Positions 10,840 through 20,216 of a stretch of 64,000 nucleotides of DNA are shown one piece after another (the first letter of the stretch is position 1; each line of letters starts with the position of its first letter). Below the pieces are notes generated by a model. That model ran no database searches, was not told the DNA's origin, and worked only from the letters and a program-made list of their open reading frames with translations. The DNA comes from Scleroderma bovista (taxonomy: Eukaryota; Basidiomycota; Agaricomycetes; Boletales; Sclerodermataceae). The DNA lies in contig JAYMGJ010000211.1 in assembly GCA_037178675.1 (NCBI GenBank), forward strand, positions 1 through 64,000. The letters run 5' to 3'. The translations under genes were made by a program, and so were the position numbers.

Positions 10840-12175
10840 AAATATGGTTGCTGGACATATGTTTTAAGAAGAAAGGTCCACAGGAGTCCAAATATGGCCG
10901 CAGGAATAATGCTCCGGCCACGGCAACAATGTCCCAGACACATAGTACCAAGTACAACATGAGCTGGGCAAGTAAAACAGTGGTAATCATGTATTAAGCA
11001 AATATCATTGCCGAACATATGTTGTGAGCAGAAAGGTCCGCAGGAGTCCAAATATGGCCACAGGAATAATGCTTCGGCATGCTCTGGCCGCAGCAACAAT
11101 GTCCCGGACACACAGTACCAAGTACAACATGAACTGGGCAAGTAAAACAGTGATAATCATGTATCAAGCAAATATCATTGCTGGACATATGTTGTGAGCA
11201 GAAAGGTCTGCAGGAGTCTAAATATGGCCGCGGGAATAATGCTTCGGCATGCTCCAGCCACAGTAACAATGTCCTGGACACATAGTATCATATACAACAT
11301 GAGCTGGGCAAGTAATCATGTATTAAACAAATATCATTGCCAAACATATGTTGTGAGCAGAAAGGTCCGCAGGAGTCCAAATATGGCCACAGGAGTAATG
11401 CTCCAGCATGCTCCGGCTGCAGCAACAATGTCCCGGACACATAGTATCATATACAACATGAGCTGGGCAAGTAATCATGTATTAAACAAATATCATTGCC
11501 AAACATATGTTGTGAGCAGAAAGGTCTGCAGGAGTCTAAATATGGCCGCAGGAATAATGCTTCGGCATGGTCCGGCCGCAGTAACAATGTCCTGGACACA
11601 TAGTATCATATACAACATGAGCTGGGCAAGTAATCATGTATTAAACAAATATCATTGCCAAACATATGTTGTGAGCAGAAAGGTCCGCAGGAGTCCAAAT
11701 ATGGCCACAGGAATAATGCTTCGGCATGCTCTGGCCGCAGTAACAATGTCCCGGACACATAGTATCATATACAACATGAGCTGGGCAAGTAATCATGTAT
11801 TAAACAAATGTCATTGCCAAACATATGTTGTGAGCAGAAAGGTCCGCAGGAGTCCAAATATGGCTACAGGAATAATGTCCTGGCATGCTTCAGCCATGGC
11901 AACAATGTCCCCGACACATAGTACCATGTAAAACATGAGCTGGGCAAGTAAAACAGTGGTAATCATGTATTATGCAAATGTTGTTGCTGGACATATGTTA
12001 TGAGCAAAAAGGTCCACAGGAGTCCCAATATGGCTGCGGGAATAATGCTCTGGTCCCTTCCGGCCATGGAAACAATGTCCAAGACACATATAACCACACA
12101 CATAATCTTCTAGGCAAGCACACCAGTGGCAATGATTCATTATGCACATATGGTGCAGAACACATGTCCTGAGTG
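10840..12175. repeat. Satellite-like tandem array, ~159/170-bp unit, about eight copies
   Basis: 'ACATATGTTGTGAGCAGAAAGG' and close variants start at 10855, 11015, 11185, 11344, 11503, 11662, 11821 and 11991. The central four units are spaced exactly 159 bp; outer units are 160-170 bp because they keep an extra 'TAAAACAGTGG' segment. Central copies are most alike, as expected for recent unequal exchange. A 245-codon plus-strand open frame (11194-11931) exists only because 159 is divisible by three. Confidence 0.85.
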
Positions 12176-12589
12176 CACAGAGCTGCAGGAGTCCACATAT
12201 GGGTGTTTGAGTGATAACTGCCCATATACAATACTTATCGGTCACTGTGTCAGCACTTCAACAGCTCAATAACCTTATCTCTCTTCTCATTTCAAACATA
12301 TATATTTTGTACATACACAATATACACCCCAGGCATTGTTACACTTTGTGCATGTACTGAGGTAATGTTATTTAAGTGTATGCAGTGCAGTGCACTTTCA
12401 TATCAGTGAATGTATGTCTCCACATAGGCATTATGACACTTTGTGCACATACTGAGTGTTTCCTATAGGTATTGAAATATTCTTATACATCCCACCACTA
12501 CTATCATTTATAATAACTTACCCAGGTTGGACTGCTGTGGCCAGCATGCCTCAGTCACAGTGCCTAGTATGCCTTAGGCAATGGTTCCC

Positions 12590-13419
12590 ATGCCACAGGG
12601 TGCAGTGCCATGGTTGTAGTGGTACTGTGGCTGCAGTTGTGCCATCGCCACAGTCTTTCCATGGCCGCAGTCTGTTGTGCTGTGGCCACAGTAGTGCCAT
12701 GGCCACAGTCATGCCATGGCCACAGTCATGCCATGGCCACAGTCATGCCATGGCCACAGTCATGCCATGGCCACAGTCATGCCATGGTTGCAGACTTGCC
12801 ATAGCTGCATAACCACCATCTTGCCATGGCCACAGTTGTACCATGGCTGCAGTTGTGATATGCTGCAGTTGTGCCATTGCCACAGTCTTGCCATGGCTGA
12901 GATTGTCATGGCTGCAGTCATGCCATAGCTGCAGTCTTTCTGCAACTGCAGTAGTGCCATGGCTGCAGTCTTGCCATGGCCGCAGTCTTGTCATGGCCAC
13001 AGTCCTGCTTTGGCCGCAGCCATGGCATCTTGCCATGGCCACAGTAGTGCCATGGCTGCAGTCTTGCCATGGCCGCAGTAGTAGTGCCGTGGCTGCAGTC
13101 TTGCCATGGCCGCAGTAGTGCCATGGCCGCAGTCATGCCATGGCTGCAGTAGTGCTGTGGCCATAGTAGTGCTATGGCTGCAGTCTTGCCGTGGCCGCAG
13201 TAGTGCCGTGGCCACAGTCTTGCCATGGCCGCAGTCTTGCCATGGCCACAGTCTTGCCGTGGCCACAGTAGTGCCATGGCTGCAGTCTTGCCATGGCCGC
13301 AGTAGTAGTGCCGTGGCTGCAGTCTTGCCATGGCCACAGTAGTAGTGCCGTGGCTGCAGTCTTGCTGTGGCCGCAGTAGTGCCATGGCAGCAGTCTTGCC
13401 ATGGCTGCAGTAGTGCCGT
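12590..13419. repeat. Short-unit minisatellite (15-18-bp CATGGCCGCAGT modules)
   Basis: The block consists of variants of 'GCCATGGCCGCAGTCTT' and 'GCCATGGCCACAGTAGT'. A 17-bp unit is repeated exactly from about 12704 to 12786. Variation is mostly C/T or G/A at CG positions (GCCGTGG, GCCATGG, GCTGTGG). The array is cut by Gypsy-1 at 13419/13420 and resumes for about 15 bp after 19715. Confidence 0.85.
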
Positions 13420-13764
13420 TGAGATGACCCTAGGCAAAACACCAAGGACCCGACCACACGCTAAGACTCTGAGGGGATAGGACGTGAGTATCTAGAGCAA
13501 AGACCCAAGATGAGCTTGAATGGGGAGCCTCTGGGTGCTGGATTGCACGGTATATATACTACTATACACGAGGGCTACGTGAGGCTATCCATGAGGCTAC
13601 GTGCAGGCAGAAGGCTATGTAATGACATCATTGTGGAGCTAAGGCTATGCGTAATGATGTCAAGGGTGGCAGCGTGTACAGCACGAGGTACAGGTTTAGA
13701 CTAGGTAGATAAGATAGAGGCTGTACACTAAGATAAGATAAGATAAAAAGTTTGGTCTGTAACA
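13420..13764 (-). repeat. 3' LTR of Gypsy-1 (345 bp)
   Basis: Reads TGTTACAGACC...GTCATCTCA on the minus strand. Compared with the 5' LTR it differs at five positions, all C/T or G/A in a CpG, and lacks the 26-bp insertion. Confidence 0.92.
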
Positions 13765-13777
13765 CTACTCCCCCCTC
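13765..13777 (-). promoter_or_regulatory. Polypurine tract of Gypsy-1
   Basis: On the minus strand GAGGGGGGAGTAG lies directly before the TG of the 3' LTR. This is the expected primer site for plus-strand DNA synthesis. Confidence 0.8.
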
Positions 13778-16700
13778 AGGTGCAGGATTCCAGACTGCAG
13801 AACTGAGCGTCGCAAACCGTGAGGTTTTCGGGGATACGACTAAATAACGAGTCAAAGTCCGCTTGGGCCATACGAAGTTTTCGAGGAGCAGAGGGGTTTT
13901 CCCGGTAAAAGCGCTCGACTACCAGAGGAGAATTCTTTAAATTTGACGAGGGTTCCCATGTTCTCTCATGTTCCTCATATCCCTTCCAATGTACCAGATA
14001 CTGGAGTTGCCTTTTATAAATACGAGAAGCTACGACATAGTCCACTTCGTATTCTTCATCGCACTCTTCAGAAACATGTACCGGACCAGGCCGAGACACA
14101 GGCTGTCCGGGAAGAGGACCTAAATAAGGTTTAACCCGAGAGACATTCACAACCGGGTGAATCCAAAGAGTTTTCGGGAGCTTAAGCTTGACCGCATTCG
14201 GGATTACGCGAGTGACCTCATAGGGGCCAATCCATTTCTCCGTAAGCTTCTTAGAAGCACGATTTAGCATACGAAGGTTGTCCGTAGAAAGCCAAACCTG
14301 TTGGCCTACAACATAGTTCGGGGCAGGATTTCTATGCTTATCCACCTGAAGCTTCATATTATGTTTTGCCTTCTCAGAAGACTCAACAACTTTATTAAAT
14401 ACGGCGGCAAAGTCTTTAGCTGCTGGGGCTGCTGTGTCCACTGGCTCAACACCCATACGAGGGGAATAACTCCGGGTAATTCCAAACGGTGAATCAGTGG
14501 TAACCTCCGAGACCGTATTGTTCCAAACGAATTGGGCAATTTTGATCCACTTGGCCCATTCGCTTTGTCGATCGTTTACGTAGGTTCGGAGATACTGATT
14601 AATTTCGCGGTTCAACCACTCCGTTTGACCATCGGTTTGAGGATGAAATGCCGTAGACATCTTCCTTTTTACGCCTAAGAGTCTATACAACTCCCCCAGG
14701 AAGTTGCTCGCAAAGACCGATCCGCGGTCTGACACAACGGAAGACGGGAGTCCATGCTGACACCAGACGTGGTCTCTAAATAACTCAGCGGTTGACAGGG
14801 CGGTTTCCTCTTTAGTACAAGGCACAAACACGACCTCTTTGGAGAATCGATCAACCACAACTAATATATAGTTGTAACCGAGGGATTCCGGCATCTCGGT
14901 AAAGTCCATGGTGACATCAAGCCACGGACCGCTAGGGGTAGGGAGAGGAACAAGAATTCCAGAAGTCTTTTGATTCAACACCTTGGACTGTTGGCACTTT
15001 TGACAGTGCTTTACATAGGTTTGAATCTGTTCTTTCATCCCTTTCCAAGAATAATGCTTCCTGAGCGCGTTATACGTAGCTTTTACTCCTTTATGACCAG
15101 CAACAGGAGTGTCGTGAAAGTTCGTAATGAGCGACTGTCGCTCTTCGTAAGACTGATCAGTGACGTCGACCAGCTTAACAGATACCGGGTTTAACAGGAC
15201 CTGGTCCTTGTTGTCATCGGAACTAGATACGTAATGGTCCGATCGCCTGCTAAGCGGATCTGCAACGTGCATCTGGGTTCCTTTCTTATAGATAAGTGAA
15301 TAGTTAAACTGCATCATCCACATCTGCCAGCGTGCTTGTCGCTTAGACAGGTTCTGTGACTTGGTGAAGTACGTTAAATTATGGTGGTCTGTGTAGATCT
15401 CAAAGGCATAAGGAGTGGCCTTGAGATAATGGCGCCATGCCTCAGTTGCTTTTATAATGGCCAGCATCTCTTTATCGTGACTAGGATAATTTCGTTCTGG
15501 AGGTGTCATGGAATGTGACATATATGCGACAGGTCTGAATTCACCGTCTTCGCACTTCACGGATATCACTCCCCCGATGGCGAACTCAGACGCATCGGTT
15601 TCGAGGCGGAATTCGCAGTCTTGATCGGGGTACTGAAGTACCGGAGCACGAGTAAAGGTGGCTTTCAAAGCCTCAAACGCAGCGCATTCCTTTTCTCCAA
15701 AGTTAAATACTGTATCTTTACACGTAAGGTCCGTCATGGGCCTAGCCATGATTGCATAATCTTTAATGAAGCGTCTATAGAAATTGCCAAGACCTAGGAA
15801 CGCGCGAACCTGCTTTACGTTCGTTGGCTCGGGCCACTTCAAAATAGCATTAACTTTTTCAGGGTCCATTTTGATACCCTCACATGACACGATCATTCCA
15901 AGGAAATCGACTTCGGTGACTCTGAAGCGACACTTCTCAGGTTTGACAAACAAATCGTTATCACGTAATCATTTCAAAACTTCCAGCATGATTCTATCAT
16001 GCTTTTCCTGATCGTCCGTATCCGTAAATATCATAAGGTCATCGATATACACCACGCAGACATCCGACATATCATGGAAGATCTCATTCATCATTTTTTG
16101 GAACGTCGCGGGTGAATTGCAGAGACCGAAATACATAACTAATGGCTTGAAAGCCCCTTTGTGCATTACAAATGCAGCTTTCCACTCATCGCCTTCACGA
16201 ATCCTCACGTTGTTGTAACCCCAACGAAGATCCATTTTCGTGAAGAGTTTACAACCCTTAAGCTTGTCAACAAGCTGAGAGATAAGCGGCAGCGGATAGT
16301 TATTTTTAATTGTCCAGTCGTTTACATAACGGTAATCCTGTACCATGCGCTTCTTGCCGTCCTTTTTCGGGATAAAGAAGACCGGTGACGTCTGTTGACT
16401 AATAGAAGGCTGAATGTATCCTTTAGCGAGTTGATCATCAATGAACGATTCGACTTCTTTCTGCTCATCAACAGAGAGCGGGATAAGTCTTCCCTTTTTG
16501 GGTGGGAAGTCTTCTTTTAGATCAATTCCATGATCCCAAGGTTTTCTTAGTGGCATGCGCTCCGATGACTTTTTACTAAATACGTCTAAGAACTCCCAGT
16601 ACTCTTTAGGCACCTGCTTCTGAGCTTCCTCTAGGGTCGACTCATCAATAGTAACCTTTGATTCATGAGCTTTCAAAGCTTGTACCCAAGTTTCCTGAGA

Positions 16701-17549
16701 CTCATTTTCTCGTAATAACTTAGCAAAGCGTGTCTCTAAAAGTGACTTGCACTCCGGAGGACACCTAGTTAAATTAACTTTGCCGGTTACCCAATCTATA
16801 TCGGGGTTGTGCTTCTGGAGCCAGGTGTGGCCAAGGATAAGCGGCACTTTTCCAAGGCACGTGACGGCACACCACAGCTTTTCAGCATGTTTTCCAATAC
16901 CGACTGTTAATAATACATAATGCGTGATATCACCCTCCTGATTTCTAGTGCCATCGACGTTAAGCACCGGGATGGGTTTCACCAGCTTAGATAACTGAAG
17001 CCGTCGACCAAGAGCCCAGCTCTTGTCAACAAAACAACCAGTAGCGCCACTGTCTAGCAGAGCGTCTACTTTAATAGTATTAAGCGGTCCATGGATGCAG
17101 ACCGGTACCGTCACTTCACGTTCCATTGTGAAGGACCTTTGTAAGTCCATGAAAACTTCCAAGTTGCCGGCGGGACTTTCCGGTTCCTTAGATGCCAAAG
17201 AAGGAGAAGAAATATTTTTATTCGATCGGGAATTAAGCATGCTCGTTTTTACTTCCGGCGCCGAGCCCTTTGCAGGGACCCCCTTAGAAGGTACAGTATA
17301 GTCCGAGTCACAGTCCATAGTATCAACAGATAACACAGAGTAGCGAGAAGGAGAAACAGAGACAGGAGAAACTACAGAAGACACTTTTTTGTGGGTTTTC
17401 GCTATTTTTGTATGTAACAAAGCAATGCGGTATTTAAATATTTCCTGTACTGCAGGAGTAGTAGCACGAGAAAGTCTATAGTCCAGAATACGTACAGCTA
17501 AGTCCAAGGAAGACTCAAGAGCGAGGATGCCCGTTTTATCCTCACTCAC
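13776..17549 (-). pseudogene. pol: Gypsy-1 Pol polyprotein with one in-frame TGA
   Basis: Two open stretches in the same frame (17549-15969, 526 codons; 15953-13776, 725 codons) are separated by a single TGA at 15971-15969. In order: retropepsin (VDALLDSGATGCFVD); reverse transcriptase with YIDD near 16050-16038; RNase H (LETDASEFAIGG, TDHHNLTYF); integrase HHCC zinc domain (HDTPVAGHKG... CQKCQQSK); DDE core (MDFTEM, VSDRGSVFASNF, HPQTDGQTEWLNREI); C-terminal chromodomain (YLVHWKGYEEHERTWEP), which in this group guides integration to chromatin marks. Around the stop, 'VLK-stop-LRDNDLFVKPEKC' normally has Arg; CGA to TGA is one CpG transition. Apart from this the polyprotein looks functional. 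Confidence 0.92.
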
Positions 17550-18547
17550 TAATCTTTTAAATCTTTGAAGAACGCCTGCATTTCTGCAAATGTCATTCCT
17601 CTGACCGCATTTAGCCGGTCATCCTCTGGCTGGGCTTGCGTTGCCCGTGCTTGTGGTTGCCCACGACAAGGGCGGCGCGGCTTTGTGCACTCACGTGCGA
17701 TGTGGCCAAATAGTTGGCAATTGTAGCATTGGGGCCCTTTACCCCTTTGCTGGTTTGTTTCAGCGGCACCTATATCCATCGGGACACCACTCCCAGATGC
17801 GGCTGAAGACGAATAAGATTGGCCCTGGTAATATCGGGCAGAGCCTTGCCCTTGGAGGTTGATAAGGAAGAGTTCTTGGGCTCTCCCCATTGCACGAGCA
17901 GAAGCTGCGAGTCGGTCATACGTGTCCCGACGCATTCCCTGTATATAAATCTGCTCCAAGAGTTTCCTCTGGAGCGCGCGTTTGAGCAAGTCACAAGCGT
18001 ACTCATCTCCACAGCCCCCTTGGTTTTTGAGCGCCTCGAACTGTGCCAAGAAATCGTCAACTCTCTGCCTCGGGCCCTGCCTAAGGCGGAGGAGTTGGGC
18101 ACGTGCCCACTCAGCGTTGTTTCCGGGGAGAAAGAACCTCTCTATCTCCTCGGCGAAATCATCCCACGCAGGCCAGGCTGGCGGGGGCGGGAGCTGTCCA
18201 GGCGGGACTGGCGGGGCGTTGGCGAGGGCCTGGGCTGCCGCCATGCAGCCGTCCAGATGTACCTGAGCCCACCGACCAGCCTTTGGGCCAGTGAGCCGGG
18301 AGAGAACTGTGGCGGTAACCTGGGCGTCATTTGCCCCCTCCATCGAGATCTGTAACCAAATCTTGATCTTGGACCACCACTCGTGGAACTTCTCAGGGGA
18401 GCCATCATAACTCCCGGGATCCGCGACCACCTTCTTACGCGGCGGCGGTGCAGGGTGAGGCTGTGCAGCCGCAAGGGCTGCGATATGCGCCTGGAGGTCA
18501 ATTTGCCCCTGGATAAGCTGTCCGAGGAGCTGGTTAAGGTCTGCCAT
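17549..18547 (-). CDS. gag: Gypsy-1 Gag protein
   Basis: 332 codons from ATG at 18547. The N-terminal half is a Retrotrans_gag-type domain (KFHEWWSKIKIWLQ, FLPGNNAEWARAQLLRLRQG), which forms the virus-like particle. Near the C-terminus is one CCHC zinc knuckle (CYNCQLFGHIARECTKPRR) for RNA binding. The stop TAG at 17551-17549 overlaps the first base of the Pol frame (TAGTG), which opens with GTG rather than ATG. Pol may therefore be made by frameshifting or termination-reinitiation. The frame is intact. Confidence 0.9.
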   Translation of the reverse strand: MADLNQLLGQLIQGQIDLQAHIAALAAAQPHPAPPPRKKVVADPGSYDGSPEKFHEWWSKIKIWLQISMEGANDAQVTATVLSRLTGPKAGRWAQVHLDGCMAAAQALANAPPVPPGQLPPPPAWPAWDDFAEEIERFFLPGNNAEWARAQLLRLRQGPRQRVDDFLAQFEALKNQGGCGDEYACDLLKRALQRKLLEQIYIQGMRRDTYDRLAASARAMGRAQELFLINLQGQGSARYYQGQSYSSSAASGSGVPMDIGAAETNQQRGKGPQCYNCQLFGHIARECTKPRRPCRGQPQARATQAQPEDDRLNAVRGMTFAEMQAFFKDLKD

Positions 18548-19339
18548 GAGGACCTAGTAGGGGTGGAGGTGGGAATAGGGGGTAGGTCTTTGTTTAACCG
18601 GTCGAAGACGGGAGGACCGAAACGTGCGGCAAGGGCGGAACAGGAAGGGAACGGTGGAAACCGAGGAGGACTTGGATTTCGAAGTTGCTGACAAGGCGAC
18701 TGTAGGCGGCAATGGCGTTGGTGAACTGAAACTCCTCTTCGATCGCTGACTCTCTTTCTTGTACTTTGACAAGGGTGTCAGGGCGGGGACCGTAAATGAT
18801 CGCCAAGCGCTCCTGTTGCACTTCGACGAGGTGACGAGGGAACTGGTAAGGTATGGTGACTACCGTAAGGGGTGACGTAGGAGTAAGGTTACTTTGGGAC
18901 TAGATCCCCACAGTTGTTCCACTAAACTAAGCGTAAGACTTTGTTCGCCTGTCACGCTCGCCGGGTCAGGGCAGTGGCACAGCTATGCAAAGAACAAATG
19001 GCTAGTGGCTGCAGATCACAAGGTCTACCTCTGCACGGACGCAGGAACTACTGAGTACGTATGTCTCAACCGCCTTGAGGCTGCGAACCTCTCTTGAACG
19101 GGCGCCGACCTTCAGACACCAGGCACGACCCTGGGCTGGTGTACAGTACGTAAAGGATACGGTGCTAAGAACTCCCAATGCCGAAGCACTACGGGAACGG
19201 CACTAAAGGCTGGCCGTGAACGAAACGGAAGGTATGAAGATGAAGCTCCTTAACCCTGGAGTCCGGGTATAGTTTCCCTTTACTAGGCTGGGGAATAGCG
19301 CGTGGTAGAACAAGTAGATGGTTTAGATTCGAGCTCAGG
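18548..19339 (-). other. Gypsy-1 5' leader between LTR and gag
   Basis: About 790 bp without a credible ATG-initiated gene; short frames here start at non-ATG codons. It presumably carries primer binding and packaging signals. The bases after the 5' LTR on the minus strand (CCTGAGCTCGAATC) did not match a common tRNA 3' end that I recognise. Confidence 0.6.
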
Positions 19340-19710
19340 TGAGACGACCCTAGGCAAAACACCAAGGACCCGACCACACGCTAAGACTCTGAGGGGATAG
19401 GACGCGAGTATCTAGAGCAAAGACCCAAGATGAGCTTGAATGGGGAGCCTCTGGGTGCTGGATTGCACGGTATATATACTACTATACACAAGGGCTACGC
19501 GAGGCTATCCATGAGGCTACGTGCAGGCAGAAGGCTATGTAATGACATCATTGTGGAGCTAAGGCTATGCGTAATGATGTCAAGGGTGGCAGCGTGTACA
19601 GCACGAGGTACAGGTTTAGACTAGGTAGATAAGATAGAGGCTGTACACTAAGATAAGATAAACACTATCTAATCGCAGATTAGATAAGATAAAAAGTTTG
19701 GTCCGTAACA
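19340..19710 (-). repeat. 5' LTR of Gypsy-1 (371 bp)
   Basis: Identical to the 3' LTR except for five CpG-type substitutions and a 26-bp insertion (around 19661-19686) that contains the palindromic pair TATCTAATC / GATTAGATA. Confidence 0.92.
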
Positions 19711-20068
19711 GCTGTGGCAGCAGTCTTGCCAGTATCTAGATTATTGACCCCTAATATATAGCAATATAAGGTAACTATGGTGCCATTTGTTGTATCTAAA
19801 TTATTGCCCCATAATATATAGCAATATAAAACACCAGAGATGCTTTCAATTCTTCCATAGCTCCATAAAGCAACATTGATGCTTGTAAAATTATCTAAGG
19901 CAAAAACCATTTTTCCTGATGTGTAAGTCAGTTCAGACAAATTGTCATGTTGCTGATGCACACCCAGGCCAGACTGTATATTATGGTGACACTGGTACCC
20001 TGGCCTGACCATAAACTATGGTGACACTCACACCCAGGCTGGAATGTATATTATGGTGACACCAGTAT
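19711..20068. repeat. Minisatellite remnant, then ~39-bp 'TATGGTGACAC' tandem repeats
   Basis: 19716-19731 completes the CAGTCTTGCC minisatellite interrupted by Gypsy-1. From about 19945 there are three copies of 'CCAGGCTGGA-TGTATATTATGGTGACAC', which continue at 24746-25140 beyond the hAT element. The intermediate 200 bp has no gene. Confidence 0.7.
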
Positions 20069-20216
20069 TAGAGAACTGCATGGGTAAACCCACAGGTACT
20101 CAATCACTGCCCATACCCGACCCATGGTTGACCCATACCCATGATGGGTAATACCCACAGGTTTTCCATATCATTGTGGATCATTTTAGCAACAATAAAT
20201 CTCAGGCTATGACTAT

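Larger units (their letters stand above)
13420..19710 (-). mobile_element. Gypsy-1: nearly intact chromodomain Ty3/gypsy retrotransposon
   Basis: Direct LTRs at 13420-13764 and 19340-19710 run TG...CA on the minus strand and flank gag, protease, reverse transcriptase, RNase H, integrase and chromodomain in that order. The 5-bp flanks are GCCGT (13415-13419) and GCTGT (19711-19715): a target-site duplication with one CpG transition. Joining the outer flanks rebuilds the surrounding minisatellite. LTRs differ by only five substitutions and one 26-bp indel, so the insertion is recent. A single stop codon in pol is the only obvious lesion. Confidence 0.93.

Noticed and set aside
11194..11931. 245-codon frame with repeats of about 53 residues
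   Set aside because: 159-bp satellite divisible by three; no ATG context or domain.
12918..13457. 179-codon minus-strand frame rich in AMARLQPWHYCG repeats
   Set aside because: A by-product of the short CATGGCCGCAG minisatellite.
13510..13704. Small plus-strand gene repeated at 19430-19624
   Set aside because: Both lie inside the Gypsy-1 LTRs; the repetition is that of the LTR.
17819..18355. 178-codon plus-strand frame
   Set aside because: Shadow of the Gypsy-1 gag gene on the opposite strand.
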